A model generated the notes under the pieces. The model did no database searches. It had not been told where the DNA came from and saw nothing but the letters and a program-made list of their open reading frames with translations. The translations under genes were made by a program, and so were the position numbers. A stretch of 64,000 bases of DNA from Pleurocapsa sp. PCC 7319 (GTDB taxonomy: Bacteria; Cyanobacteriota; Cyanobacteriia; Cyanobacteriales; Xenococcaceae): positions 5,925,322 to 5,989,321 of the forward strand of contig NZ_KB235922.1 in NCBI RefSeq assembly GCF_000332195.1, read 5' to 3'. Of the stretch, positions 27,119 to 36,807 are shown piece by piece. Positions within the stretch are counted from its first letter, which is position 1, and each line of letters starts with the position of its first letter.

Positions 27119-29611
27119 ATGCTTGTCAAACTTCGTCATTTAATACTTATTTTGATTGTTGCGATCGCAATTATTAGCACCTCCATCGCTACGGCAAAAG
27201 ATATCGATAGTTATTTAATTCAAGGCAAACAATATTACGATCGCGGTCAATATTCTGAAGCGTTACAGTTATGGCAACAGGTAGTTAATCAAGATGACGA
27301 TATAGAAAATAAGATTATTGGTTACAATTATCAAGCGATCGCCTATCAAGATTTAGCAGAATGGGAAAAGTCGGCAGGAGCGATTGAACGCGCTTTTGAT
27401 TTACTAGAAAATGTCAATAATTCTTTTTTATACGCTCAAGTTTCTAATACTAAAGGTAGCTTAGAATATAAAACTGGCGAGGTAGAAGATGCTTTGCAAA
27501 CATGGCAACAAGCAGAAGTAATTTATCGAGATTTGAATGGAGCAGAACCTTTACTACGTTCTCAAATAAATCAAGCTCAAGCATTACGTTCATTAGGATT
27601 TTATCCCAGAGCTAAAAACACTTTAGAAACAGCTAACGAAGATTTAAATAAGTTACCAGATTCTTTATTAAAAGCTAAAGCTTTACAAAGTTTAGGTGTA
27701 ACTTTGAGAGCGATGGGAGATTTATCTGAATCTGAAAAAGTATTAAAACAAAGTTTAAATATTGCTAGCCAAATTAATGCACCAACTGAATCAATTAAGC
27801 TTAGTTTGGCTAATACCGCAAAAGTCAGACAAGATTATCGAACCGCACAAACAATCTATAAACAGATAAGAGTTAAAACCAGCGACTTACAAACGAAAAT
27901 AAAAGCATCTTTAGATTTACTAGATTTATTAATTACAACCGAACAAACCGATGTTGCTAGAGAATTGTTTCCTGCAATTGCATCCGAGATAGATAGTTTA
28001 TCTTTAAGTTTAAATAAAATATACAATCGCGTAAATTTGGCACACAGCTTTATTGGTCTGGATAAATGGCATTCGCATCAAATCAATTATTCAAACGAAA
28101 TCAAAAATATTTTAATCGCAGCTAAAGCAGAAGCAGAAAAATTAAATAACGACCGCGCTAAATCTTATGTACTGGGAGAATTGGGTTATTTTTACGAACA
28201 ACAGCAACAGTGGATAAAAGCGTCAGAATTTACCCAACAAGCAATACTATTGGCTCAAAATATTCGCGCTACCGATATAGTTGCTAATACCAATTGGCAA
28301 CAGGGGAGAATACTCAAAGCTCTAGGAAAAATTGAATCTGCGATCGCAGCATACCAACAAGCAGTAAATAATTTACAATCTTTGCGTCAAGACTTAGTTG
28401 CAGTTAGTCCCGATGTCCGCTTTGATTATCGCGATGAAGTCGAACCAGTATATCGTCAGCTAGTTCAGTTACTATTACAGGATGTAGATAGTTTACCTCA
28501 AGAAAAAAAACAGGAATATCTCCAAAAATCTAGAGAGGCGATCGAAGCTTTGCAGTTAGCTGAGTTGGAAAACTATTTCCGCCAAGCCTGTGTCCTCAAT
28601 CAACCGAGAGAAATAGAAGAAATTGACCCCGAAGCAGCAGTTATTTATCCTATCCTGCTAGAGGATCGTTTGGAGGTAATTCTTTCTTTACCCAACCAAC
28701 CCCTACAGTATTACGGTAGCAATCTTACAACCAGTCAAAAAGAGCAAATTTTCCGCGACATCAATCAAACTCTCAATCCCGTTTTTCTTCCCGATGAAAT
28801 CTTGCCCCCCGCCCAACAGCTATACGACTGGTTAATTCGTCCGGGGAAGGCAAGTTTGGAACAGCAGGAAATTAAAACTTTGGTGTTTGTTTTAGACGAT
28901 TTGCTGCGTAATATTCCCATGTCGGTGTTACACGATGGCGAAAACTATTTAATCGAACAGTATGACATTGCTTTGACTCCTGGTTTGCAACTATTAGCAC
29001 CTGCCCAGGATTTAGCTGAATACAAAACGCTTACAGGAGGACTAACCATAGCGCGTCAGGGTTTTCCGCCTTTACCTTCTGTCAAACAAGAACTAAAACA
29101 GATAAACACCATTATTCCAGCCCAAGTTCTGATCGACGAAGAATTTACCCGCAGCGATTTTCAAACTCGAACAGAACGAGAAACTTTTTCTACTATACAC
29201 TTAGCCACACACGGACAGTTTAGTACCCAAGCGGAAGATACATTTTTATTAACCTGGGCGGATAGAATTAACGTTAAAGATTTAGATAGTGTACTACGAC
29301 AACAAGGGGATAAGCCCTTAGACCTCTTAGTTCTTAGTGCTTGTGAAACTGCCGAGGGGGACAACCGCGCAGCCTTAGGTATGGCAGGGGTAGCGGTGCG
29401 TTCTGGTGCTAGAAGTACCGTTGCGAGTCTGTGGACGGTAGAGGATGACTCTACAGCTTTGCTGATGAGGGAATTTTATCGCAATCTGATTCAAGCCAAA
29501 CTTACCAAAGCCGAAGCTTTGCGTCAGGCGCAGTTATCTTTGTTAAATAATCCCCAATATAATCATCCTTATTATTGGTCGTCCTTTGTCTTAATCGGAA
29601 ACTGGCTATGA
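27119..29611 (+). CDS. TPR-CHAT domain protein 1
   Basis: 830 residues with a signal-like N-terminus (LILILIVAIAIISTSIATA). Residues about 30-420 are TPR repeats (GKQYYDRGQYSEALQLWQQ, IAYQDLAEWEKSAGAIERAF). The C-terminal third is a caspase-fold CHAT domain with His698 in HLATHGQFS and Cys742 in LSACETAEGDNRAALGMAG, so the catalytic dyad is intact. Known relatives act as peptidases in cyanobacterial HetF-like and CRISPR-linked systems; the target here is unknown. The exported N-terminus implies a periplasmic or surface role. It is followed 76 bp later by a paralogue. Confidence 0.88.
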   Translation: MLVKLRHLILILIVAIAIISTSIATAKDIDSYLIQGKQYYDRGQYSEALQLWQQVVNQDDDIENKIIGYNYQAIAYQDLAEWEKSAGAIERAFDLLENVNNSFLYAQVSNTKGSLEYKTGEVEDALQTWQQAEVIYRDLNGAEPLLRSQINQAQALRSLGFYPRAKNTLETANEDLNKLPDSLLKAKALQSLGVTLRAMGDLSESEKVLKQSLNIASQINAPTESIKLSLANTAKVRQDYRTAQTIYKQIRVKTSDLQTKIKASLDLLDLLITTEQTDVARELFPAIASEIDSLSLSLNKIYNRVNLAHSFIGLDKWHSHQINYSNEIKNILIAAKAEAEKLNNDRAKSYVLGELGYFYEQQQQWIKASEFTQQAILLAQNIRATDIVANTNWQQGRILKALGKIESAIAAYQQAVNNLQSLRQDLVAVSPDVRFDYRDEVEPVYRQLVQLLLQDVDSLPQEKKQEYLQKSREAIEALQLAELENYFRQACVLNQPREIEEIDPEAAVIYPILLEDRLEVILSLPNQPLQYYGSNLTTSQKEQIFRDINQTLNPVFLPDEILPPAQQLYDWLIRPGKASLEQQEIKTLVFVLDDLLRNIPMSVLHDGENYLIEQYDIALTPGLQLLAPAQDLAEYKTLTGGLTIARQGFPPLPSVKQELKQINTIIPAQVLIDEEFTRSDFQTRTERETFSTIHLATHGQFSTQAEDTFLLTWADRINVKDLDSVLRQQGDKPLDLLVLSACETAEGDNRAALGMAGVAVRSGARSTVASLWTVEDDSTALLMREFYRNLIQAKLTKAEALRQAQLSLLNNPQYNHPYYWSSFVLIGNWL

Positions 29612-29687
29612 TTATTATTGGTTCTGGATCGGCACACACCACGAGTATGATGCCTTGCTAGGGTAGATTAGATTTTTCGTCTTAAAT

Positions 29688-32366
29688 ATGAAACAATGGT
29701 GGCGATTTTTGATTATTGTATTTCTAGGATTGAGTCTTAGCCTGGGATTTAAACAAAGTTTGACGGCTCAGGTTTTACCATCACAATTGGTGCAACAAGC
29801 TCAAAAATACTATCATTCAGGAAATTTTAAACAATCTATTAATCTATTAGAGCAAGCAAATCGAGTTTACCAAAGCCAAGAGCAAAATCTGCAACAAGCT
29901 CAAGTGCTATCTTTAACCGCTCTAGCCCAACAACAGCTCGGTGCTTGGAAACTAGCCCGCCAGAATATTATTGCTAGTTTTGCTTTGGTCAAGTCTATAG
30001 CACCAAGTAAATATAAAACTCAAGTACTAGCTCAAATTTGGAATAGTAAAGGTCATTTTCAGCTTGTAACAGGACAAAATAATGAAGCTTTGAGTAATTG
30101 GGAAAAAGCCGAAGAGCTATATCGTGAAATAGATGATCGCTTGGGAATTTCGGGAACTTTACTAGGTCAAGCACAGGCTCTAGAAAAAATGGGCTTTCAT
30201 CGTCGTTCTTGTAATAGAGTATTAGAGGCGTTTAACCAACCAGACTATAACTGCGCTAATTTAACTGCAACTCAACTCGCGACAATTGTTCATCAGGTGG
30301 AAAGTCAAGCTGATGATTGGCAACTAGAAGGTTTAATTAGTATCAGTAATAGCTTGTTATCGATGGGTAAGTTATCCCAAGCTCAAGTGTTTATTGAGGC
30401 CAGTCAAATTATCAACCAAAGTTTAGCTCATCCTTCTCCCCAAGTTGAAGCAAAAATTTTATTAGGCTTAGGCAATATTAATAAAGCGATCGCCCTTAAA
30501 GAAAGAGAGCAAGAAAATGAGCAAAGCTTTACCTATCATTCAGAAAAAGCAATTGATTACTATCAAAAACTGAATAACTTTTCAGCAGCCTCTCATCTTA
30601 ATAATAGATATCGGCTTTTAGCACAGTTAAACCAGTTATCTTTACTGATTAATACTAAAAAATGGACAACAGCCCAGAAGCTAGCCAACAAAATTGAATT
30701 AAATTTCGAGCGTCAATTCCTCAAACCAAATCTCTATGCTGAGGTAAAATTTGCTCGCAGTCTGGAATTACTCAAGCAGGAAAATATCCCCCTAAAATAC
30801 TCTTGGCAGGATATTGCTGATATTTATCTCGATGCGATCGCACAGGCTCGAGCAACTAAAAATCATCGCATTGAATCTTATGCTCTGGGGTATTTAGGTA
30901 ACTTACAACAACAAAGAAATACTCTAGAGCTAGGAGTTGCTCCCCAACAACTAATTGAACAAGCTCTTAATTTAGCTCAAACAATTCATGCTCCAGAGAT
31001 TGCCTATCGTTGGCAATGGAAATTAGGCAGAATTTACCGTCAACAGGAAAAAAGAAAGGAAGCGATCGCCAGTTATCAAGCAGCGCTAGCTAATCTGAAT
31101 GATTTACGTAGTGATCTAGTTGCTCTAACTAGAGAAATTCAGTTTGATTTTAGCGAACAGATTGAACCAATATATCGAGAATATGTCGATTTACTATTGG
31201 ATAGCCAATTTCCCTCGGATCTTGACTTAGAATCAGCTCGCAACGTAATTGAGGCCTTGCAAGTAGCTGAATTAGATAATTATTTTCAAGATGCTTGTTT
31301 AACGTTTGAGGAAAAAAGTATTGAGAAAATAGATAATGATGCGGCAATTATCTACACAATTATTTTGCCAGACCGACTAGAAGTCATTATGGCAATGGGT
31401 AACAGCCAAAAAACTCCCTCAGGTCAGGTATTTCATCATCATTCCTATGCAATCTCTCAAGAGCAACTAAGAATTACAGTTGAACAACTCCGTCAATATA
31501 TTACTGAGCCCGATCGCCTGAGAGAAGTGCAACAGTTGTCGGCTCAAATCTATGATTGGTTGATTAGACCTCTTACAGCAGATTTAGCTAGCCAACAACC
31601 GAAAACCCTAGTTTTTGTGTTGGATAGCATTTTACAAAATATTCCTATGTCGGTTTTATATGATGGAGAACAGTATTTAGTCGAAAAATATGCGATCGCG
31701 CTAACCCCTGGTTTACGGCTACTAAATCCCCAAGTGAATTCTCAGCCAGCACAATTTTTAGCCGGGGGTATAAGTGAACCACTAAAAGTTGCTAATCAGC
31801 AGTTTTCCCGTCTCAGCAGTGTAGCCAATGAGCTAAATATTTTTACCAAATTTGACAGTAGTTCCGTTCTTTTGAATGCTCAATTTACGGCCACAAACTT
31901 ACTCCAAAAACTTAATTCTACTTCCGCCTCTGTTATTCACATCGCAACTCACGGGCAATTTAGTTCGAATCCGAACCAAACTTTTTTACTTCTCTGGCAA
32001 AAATTATTGACTATTCAGGATTTTAGTAATCTCTTGCAAAGTCGAACCAATATAGTTTCTAATCCAATCGAGCTGTTGGTACTTAGTGCCTGCGAAACAG
32101 CCTCTGGCGATCGCCGTGCGGCATTAGGATTGGCCGGTGTTGCAGTTAGAAGTGGCTCTTTAAGCACATTAGCAACTTTATGGCGGGTTAATGATTATTC
32201 TACGACTGTATTGATGGAAAATTTCTATCAGCAATTAAATAACAAGCAATTAAATAAAGCAGAAAAGTTAAGACAAGCCCAACTAAAACTGTGGCAAACA
32301 GTAGACAAAGATTGGAAAGTACCAGCCTTCTGGTCAGCTTATATCATGATCGGCAATTGGCATTAA
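29688..32366 (+). CDS. TPR-CHAT domain protein 2 (paralogue)
   Basis: 892 residues with a signal peptide (FLIIVFLGLSLSLGFKQSLTAQ), TPR-like helices (AQKYYHSGNFKQSINLLEQA) and a CHAT domain with His755 (HIATHGQFS) and Cys802 (LSACETASGDRRAALGLAG). Domain order and many motifs match protein 1 (for example NIPMSVLYDGEQYLVEKYAI versus NIPMSVLHDGENYLIEQYDI), so the two arose by tandem duplication and then diverged strongly. It ends 4 bp before the convergent hrcA gene. Both dyads being kept argues for two separate substrates or partners. Confidence 0.88.
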   Translation: MKQWWRFLIIVFLGLSLSLGFKQSLTAQVLPSQLVQQAQKYYHSGNFKQSINLLEQANRVYQSQEQNLQQAQVLSLTALAQQQLGAWKLARQNIIASFALVKSIAPSKYKTQVLAQIWNSKGHFQLVTGQNNEALSNWEKAEELYREIDDRLGISGTLLGQAQALEKMGFHRRSCNRVLEAFNQPDYNCANLTATQLATIVHQVESQADDWQLEGLISISNSLLSMGKLSQAQVFIEASQIINQSLAHPSPQVEAKILLGLGNINKAIALKEREQENEQSFTYHSEKAIDYYQKLNNFSAASHLNNRYRLLAQLNQLSLLINTKKWTTAQKLANKIELNFERQFLKPNLYAEVKFARSLELLKQENIPLKYSWQDIADIYLDAIAQARATKNHRIESYALGYLGNLQQQRNTLELGVAPQQLIEQALNLAQTIHAPEIAYRWQWKLGRIYRQQEKRKEAIASYQAALANLNDLRSDLVALTREIQFDFSEQIEPIYREYVDLLLDSQFPSDLDLESARNVIEALQVAELDNYFQDACLTFEEKSIEKIDNDAAIIYTIILPDRLEVIMAMGNSQKTPSGQVFHHHSYAISQEQLRITVEQLRQYITEPDRLREVQQLSAQIYDWLIRPLTADLASQQPKTLVFVLDSILQNIPMSVLYDGEQYLVEKYAIALTPGLRLLNPQVNSQPAQFLAGGISEPLKVANQQFSRLSSVANELNIFTKFDSSSVLLNAQFTATNLLQKLNSTSASVIHIATHGQFSSNPNQTFLLLWQKLLTIQDFSNLLQSRTNIVSNPIELLVLSACETASGDRRAALGLAGVAVRSGSLSTLATLWRVNDYSTTVLMENFYQQLNNKQLNKAEKLRQAQLKLWQTVDKDWKVPAFWSAYIMIGNWH

Positions 32367-32370
32367 AGAT

Positions 32371-33450
32371 TTATATTACTTGAAAAGGATTAGAAAGATA
32401 GTTAGCCGTATTTTCTACCAAAGCGATCGCATTTTCATATAGCATTCTGGTCGGTCCAATAATACCTACGGTACCCACTGGAGTATCATCTTGATAATAA
32501 TTAGCTGATACTAGGGTACAGGAATGCATTGGTTCGAGGGAATTTTCCGTCCCAATTTTAATACTTACTCCCTTGAGGGAATTGTCCTTTTCGGGGAAAG
32601 TAAACTTCACTGGGAGAAGTTGATCTGGTTGATCCTCCAATAAAGCGAGCAGAGTTTGTACCTGTTGAAGTCGAGAAAATTCTGGCTGACGCAAAAATTC
32701 AGCTACACCGTGAATAACTATGGGACTAGAATTGCTAGTCTGGAAAGAAAGTTTTAATTGTTCTGATAGTATTTTTAAAAAATCAGTATACTGAGCAAAT
32801 TCACGATCTATTTCTGACCAGTTTAGGGATGAAATTTCTCTTAAAGATCGTCCTTTAAGTTCCCGATCTAAAAAATTAGATAAAATTTGCAACTCACGAT
32901 CAATAAGAGACTCATCTACATCGTCACTTTGTATGGGAGACTCCATCAAAATTGACTGAGTTTGGTAGGATTCAAGTACAATAATCAGTATGACCTGAGT
33001 TGCAGTCACTCGCATTAGCTGCAAATGGCGCAAAGTACTATCGAGATTTTGCGGAAAAGTAATTAAAGCGATATAACCACTTAAAGCAGCCAGAATTTTC
33101 GCTGCTCGCTGTAATAAAGCGGCAAAACTAGCTCTGGCTAGCTGTAATTCTTGTTGGAGAGATTGTTGTATCTTCTTGTTAATCTTGCGATCAGGAATTA
33201 TTAGATGGTCAACGTAGGTGCGATAGCCTGAATCGGAGGGAATTCTTCCCGCCGATACATGTGGTTGATAGAGTAATCCAGCCTCTTCTAAACGTCCCAT
33301 CGCGTTACGAATAGTAGCCGAACTGACATTAAAATTGTATTCTTCAGCTAAAGTCTTAGAACCAACTGGTTCAGCTGTAGCTATATAGTGTTCTATAGTG
33401 GCTTTGAGGATATTTTGATGTCTTGCACTCAGATGAGGTTGATGTGCCAT
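32371..33450 (-). CDS. hrcA: Heat-inducible transcription repressor HrcA
   Basis: 359 residues. The N-terminal winged helix (HQNILKATIEHYIATAEPVGSKTL, SSATIRNAMGRLEEAGLLYQPHVSAGRIPSDSGYRTYV) is diagnostic. The GAF-like dimerisation part and the C-terminal SANYYQDDTPVGTVGIIGPTRM, YENAIALVENTANYLS complete the family pattern. HrcA represses groE/dnaK operons through CIRCE elements; none of those targets or a CIRCE site is evident in this window. Full length expected. Confidence 0.96.
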   Translation of the reverse strand: MAHQPHLSARHQNILKATIEHYIATAEPVGSKTLAEEYNFNVSSATIRNAMGRLEEAGLLYQPHVSAGRIPSDSGYRTYVDHLIIPDRKINKKIQQSLQQELQLARASFAALLQRAAKILAALSGYIALITFPQNLDSTLRHLQLMRVTATQVILIIVLESYQTQSILMESPIQSDDVDESLIDRELQILSNFLDRELKGRSLREISSLNWSEIDREFAQYTDFLKILSEQLKLSFQTSNSSPIVIHGVAEFLRQPEFSRLQQVQTLLALLEDQPDQLLPVKFTFPEKDNSLKGVSIKIGTENSLEPMHSCTLVSANYYQDDTPVGTVGIIGPTRMLYENAIALVENTANYLSNPFQVI

Positions 33451-33557
33451 TAATATATGTCATTAATATAATTATGTAAATCGCGATTGCGAATGGCAAT
33501 TTTTGGGTAAAGTATAGCTTCTAAAGTATGGCTTTTAAAAGTAAATTAGTAACTAAA

Positions 33558-33908
33558 CTAGTATCGTTGGATGCTGGAATCGACTAATCGTGAATAAGCA
33601 TCTATACCTCCGATCACATTCTGGACATTACTAAAGCCTCTTATTTTAAGCCACTGGCAGAGTTGAGCCGAACGCATACCATGATGACATATAACTATGG
33701 TTTCTGTCTCTGGGTCAAGCTTAAGCAATATTTCTGATGACCATTGTTCAAACTCGCTGAGGGGAAACACCTCAAAACCCTCGATGTAGGCGATCGCAAC
33801 CTCATTTTTTTCTCTTACATCAATTAATTGCAGAGATGGAGACGATTCGGCCAATCTAACAGCTAACTGGTTAACATCGATTTCAGGAATTGCAGAATAT
33901 TCAAACAT
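33558..33908 (-). CDS. Single-domain rhodanese-like sulfurtransferase
   Basis: 116 residues: an N-terminal LQLIDVREKNEVAIAYIEG strand-helix and the active-site loop ICHHGMRSAQLCQWL with Cys74, then NVIGGIDAYSRLVDSSIQRY. The loop CHHGMRS is the six-residue type that binds persulfide sulfur. It lies about 110 bp upstream of hrcA on the same strand; a common transcript is possible, functional link unknown. Confidence 0.9.
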   Translation of the reverse strand: MFEYSAIPEIDVNQLAVRLAESSPSLQLIDVREKNEVAIAYIEGFEVFPLSEFEQWSSEILLKLDPETETIVICHHGMRSAQLCQWLKIRGFSNVQNVIGGIDAYSRLVDSSIQRY

Positions 33909-34454
33909 TTTTGGTACAGGATTATTGTTGAAAAAATTTACTATAAATTAATTTTCTCTCAGATTTATCTCAATAAATTGTTTTTTTTTAACCGAAAATC
34001 TTGGGTCTAAAGCCTCGTTCTAGAAGGACGACTTCTAGATACACTTTCAAAACACAATCTTTATATAACAATGGTTATAGCCGCTGTATTATATTCATAA
34101 GCAACCTAATAAAGTTGAAGTATGGGGTTCTAAAAGCGAGTCTTTTGGGTAAAACTTCGAGCAACACTTGGAAGCGTAGCTAAATAGTTTAACTGGGCAA
34201 ATAAATCGCTAGGGGTAAAATCCAAGATTTAAATTCTACAAAGCCTAAAGGAAAAAAACCAGTTCTGGTAGTTTGGATTTATCCAACTAGAGAGGGCATT
34301 GTCTAGTGGGAGAGCAAATGTTAGACAGTCTTGAACTGCAATTTGCGCCAGTATCCCAGAATCTTCTAGCTTCAGCTAGAGGAGTATGTCAATAATCTAA
34401 CAATATCTATAATATTACCCACGACCATAATTCATATTACTTGGCACTTATTTG
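33909..34454. other. Non-coding gap with mobile-element-like hairpins
   Basis: No gene is supported; a short open frame at 34001-34183 has no recognisable content. The region holds two hairpins resembling IS200/IS605-type ends (see 34011-34393) and otherwise AT-rich sequence upstream of the DUF3352 gene. Confidence 0.6.
34011..34393 (+). mobile_element. Possible transposase-less IS200/IS605-like remnant
   Basis: Left: AGCCTCG followed by a perfect hairpin TCTAGAAG-GACGA-CTTCTAGA (34019-34039). Right: GAATCTTCTAGC-TTCA-GCTAGAGGAGTATGTCAA (34359-34392), an 8-bp stem followed by GGAGTATGTCAA; hairpins of this form sit at the right ends of many cyanobacterial IS200/IS605 elements as I recall them. 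No tnpA or tnpB coding remains between them. Boundaries are uncertain. Confidence 0.33.
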
Positions 34455-35585
34455 ATGAAATTTCGTTCTTTTTTCTGGACCATAGCAATTGGAGCGGTAG
34501 TTATATTTCTCGTGGCTGTTACTAGTTTAGGCTGGATTGCAACTCAAAGCTCGATCAATCTTTTTCGGGGTGGGGTTAACGGTTTTCCCCAAGGAGCAGC
34601 ATTTATTCCTAAACAAGCTCCCGCGATGATTTCTTTGCTAACTAATCCGGAGAAGCTGTATGCCCTAAGGCAAGTATCTTTGCCTCTCAAGCGTCGTCAA
34701 AGCGATCGCCAAGAATGGCAGCAATGGGAAACAAATTTACTAAGCAAAATAGGACTTGATTATCGACATGATCTTAAGCCTTGGTTGGGAGACGAAATCA
34801 CCTTTGCGATTACCAGTCTAGATTACGATCGCAATCCACAAAATGGAGCGCAACCAGGATATCTATTGGCAACTGAAACTAAAAATCAGCGATTAGCTCA
34901 TAAATCCTTGGAAAATTCATTTGCCGAGCAGGATAATACCATTACCGAACAATATAGGGGAGCAAAGATCATTTCTCTTGCTTCAGAAAATACCGATGCT
35001 AACCCACCTCTATGGGCCAGTGCAGTCGTCGGCAATTTTGTCTTATTTGCCAATCAGTCTTCAATTATTAAAGAAGCAATTAATCAAGCCCAAGCTGTTA
35101 ATCTAAATTTAGAACATTCAGACGACTTTCAAACAGCTTTAAACAATCTCAAACCACCTCATGTAGGAATAGCTTATCTCAATATTTTGAGAACATCAGC
35201 TTGGTTGGATAAATCACCAGTATTGCCCAAGCTCAAGACAGAACAGATTTTAAGTGCATCTTTATCGATTTACCGATCTGGACTAGCAGCTGAAACTGCT
35301 CTAATTGGAATTGATGAACCCAAAACTAACTCTCAAACATATCAATCTTTTCTCAATAAACCTGAATTACAGCAAATTTTTAATTCCCTCCCCTTTGATC
35401 GTCATAACTCTGCTTATATAGATATCAAAGATGGAGTATCTTTATTGGCAGAACAGATTCCCCTGTACAAAGTCCTAAAACTGGCAATACAGTCTTTATT
35501 TCCTCATTTAAAGGCGATCGCTATCAAGAATTCAAGCAAGGAAGACGGTATTAATCGCGCCAATATCTTATTTAAATTAGACTAA
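34455..35585 (+). CDS. DUF3352 family membrane-anchored protein
   Basis: About 376 residues. An N-terminal signal anchor (FFWTIAIGAVVIFLVAVTSLGWIAT) is followed by QGAAFIPKQAPAMISLLTNPEKLYALRQ and LGLDYRHDLKPWLGDE-type motifs typical of cyanobacterial DUF3352 proteins. A TTG at 34452 sits directly before the ATG at 34455; I use the ATG. Function unknown; the bulk should lie in the periplasm or thylakoid lumen. Confidence 0.82.
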   Translation: MKFRSFFWTIAIGAVVIFLVAVTSLGWIATQSSINLFRGGVNGFPQGAAFIPKQAPAMISLLTNPEKLYALRQVSLPLKRRQSDRQEWQQWETNLLSKIGLDYRHDLKPWLGDEITFAITSLDYDRNPQNGAQPGYLLATETKNQRLAHKSLENSFAEQDNTITEQYRGAKIISLASENTDANPPLWASAVVGNFVLFANQSSIIKEAINQAQAVNLNLEHSDDFQTALNNLKPPHVGIAYLNILRTSAWLDKSPVLPKLKTEQILSASLSIYRSGLAAETALIGIDEPKTNSQTYQSFLNKPELQQIFNSLPFDRHNSAYIDIKDGVSLLAEQIPLYKVLKLAIQSLFPHLKAIAIKNSSKEDGINRANILFKLD

Positions 35586-35605
35586 GTTACTTGATAAATT
35601 AAATG

Positions 35606-36607
35606 TTAAATGTCAGGCATTGACGCAACAGGAATATCGATATTGAGTTTGAGTGCCGGATTATTTTCCCAGCGATCGGCTACGTGAGCATAGATGGAGG
35701 TAGTACGAGGATCGCTATGTCCCAATAAATCCTGTACTTGACGCAATTCCGAACCAGAACGTAGAGCTAAGGTACCAGCCGTATGTCTAAGACTATGAGC
35801 AGAAATAGTTCTACCAGGAGTATGCTTGAGGGATGCTTGCTTAAGATATTGATCGACAACTGAACGAATACCACGACGGGAAATTCTTTTGCCCCGAGAA
35901 TTATTGCCTGTGGCAATAAATAATGGTCTCGCTGGCTTTAATACTTCTCCTCTAGTTTCCCTTAAATGCAAATAATTAACCAAAAGATTAGCAATATCGG
36001 GGGTGAGAGGAACAACTCGAATACTTCTTTTACCTTCAACTCGAACACCAATATTTCTACCTTGTCTGACTAGACTAGAGATATTTGCACGGTGTAATTC
36101 AATAGTGCGTGTTCCTTCTAGTGCCATAATTGCCAACATGGCTTTGTCCCTAGCAGATTTTAGCTTGCCATCATTGGGGATAGTAGCCAACAAGGTTTCC
36201 ACCTCTACCTGTTCTAAATAGGTTATTTTTTCTGCGGGGTCTTGTTTTTCTCGGGGTGGTTTAACTCCCGCAGCTGGATTAATGGGAATCAAACCTTTTT
36301 CTACCGCAGCTTGATAGAAGCGGCGAACAACGGCTAATTTGAGGGCAATAGTGGCTGGCTTGTATCCTTTTTGCTCGATCATCCAGCGACGGTACTTTTT
36401 GATATCATTTTTAACTATTGCTACTGGATTTAACTGACGGCGATCGCACCAAGCCAGAAATTGCTGTAATTGCCGTGTATAGGTTTTGAGGGTATCCATC
36501 GCTGCATCTCCAGCGCTTACATCTAGATCGAGAAACTCAGCAAAAACTACCAATAAATTGTTAGTGGTAATAGTGCTAATTTTTGAGGAGTCAGTAGCAG
36601 CAAACAT
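35606..36607 (-). CDS. Tyrosine recombinase (XerC/D-like site-specific integrase)
   Basis: The N-terminal SAM-like domain ([20 protein letters not shown]) is followed by the catalytic domain with Arg in [21 protein letters not shown] (His-x-x-Arg), [16 protein letters not shown] (His and nucleophile Tyr). All catalytic residues are present. An upstream TTG at 36652 would add 15 residues, but the ATG at 36607 matches the usual start near the core-binding domain. No phage genes, tRNA or att repeats are close by, so it may be a housekeeping Xer-type enzyme or a lone integrase. Confidence 0.9.
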   Translation of the reverse strand: MFAATDSSKISTITTNNLLVVFAEFLDLDVSAGDAAMDTLKTYTRQLQQFLAWCDRRQLNPVAIVKNDIKKYRRWMIEQKGYKPATIALKLAVVRRFYQAAVEKGLIPINPAAGVKPPREKQDPAEKITYLEQVEVETLLATIPNDGKLKSARDKAMLAIMALEGTRTIELHRANISSLVRQGRNIGVRVEGKRSIRVVPLTPDIANLLVNYLHLRETRGEVLKPARPLFIATGNNSRGKRISRRGIRSVVDQYLKQASLKHTPGRTISAHSLRHTAGTLALRSGSELRQVQDLLGHSDPRTTSIYAHVADRWENNPALKLNIDIPVASMPDI

Positions 36608-36807
36608 AAGTTTTTGACCAAAGTTCGGCACGATTATAACATTGACCAACAATCAATAATGCCATTATTACTTTTGCCAAGAGGCAGTAGTATTCTGTCA
36701 ATTAAAAATTGACGGGAAAAGGGAAAAGGTTAAAGGATAGTTTTTAACTTTAAAAATATATCCATCATTAATTAGTTGACGCAGCAGTAGTAAGTAAGTA
36801 ACATCAA

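Noticed and set aside
34001-34183. 60-codon frame upstream of the DUF3352 gene
   Set aside because: Contains the hairpin of the mobile-element-like segment, no ribosome site, no recognisable protein content.
35606-36607. Integrase as marker of a prophage or integrative element
   Set aside because: No phage genes, tRNA gene or direct att repeats nearby; flanked by ordinary chromosomal genes.
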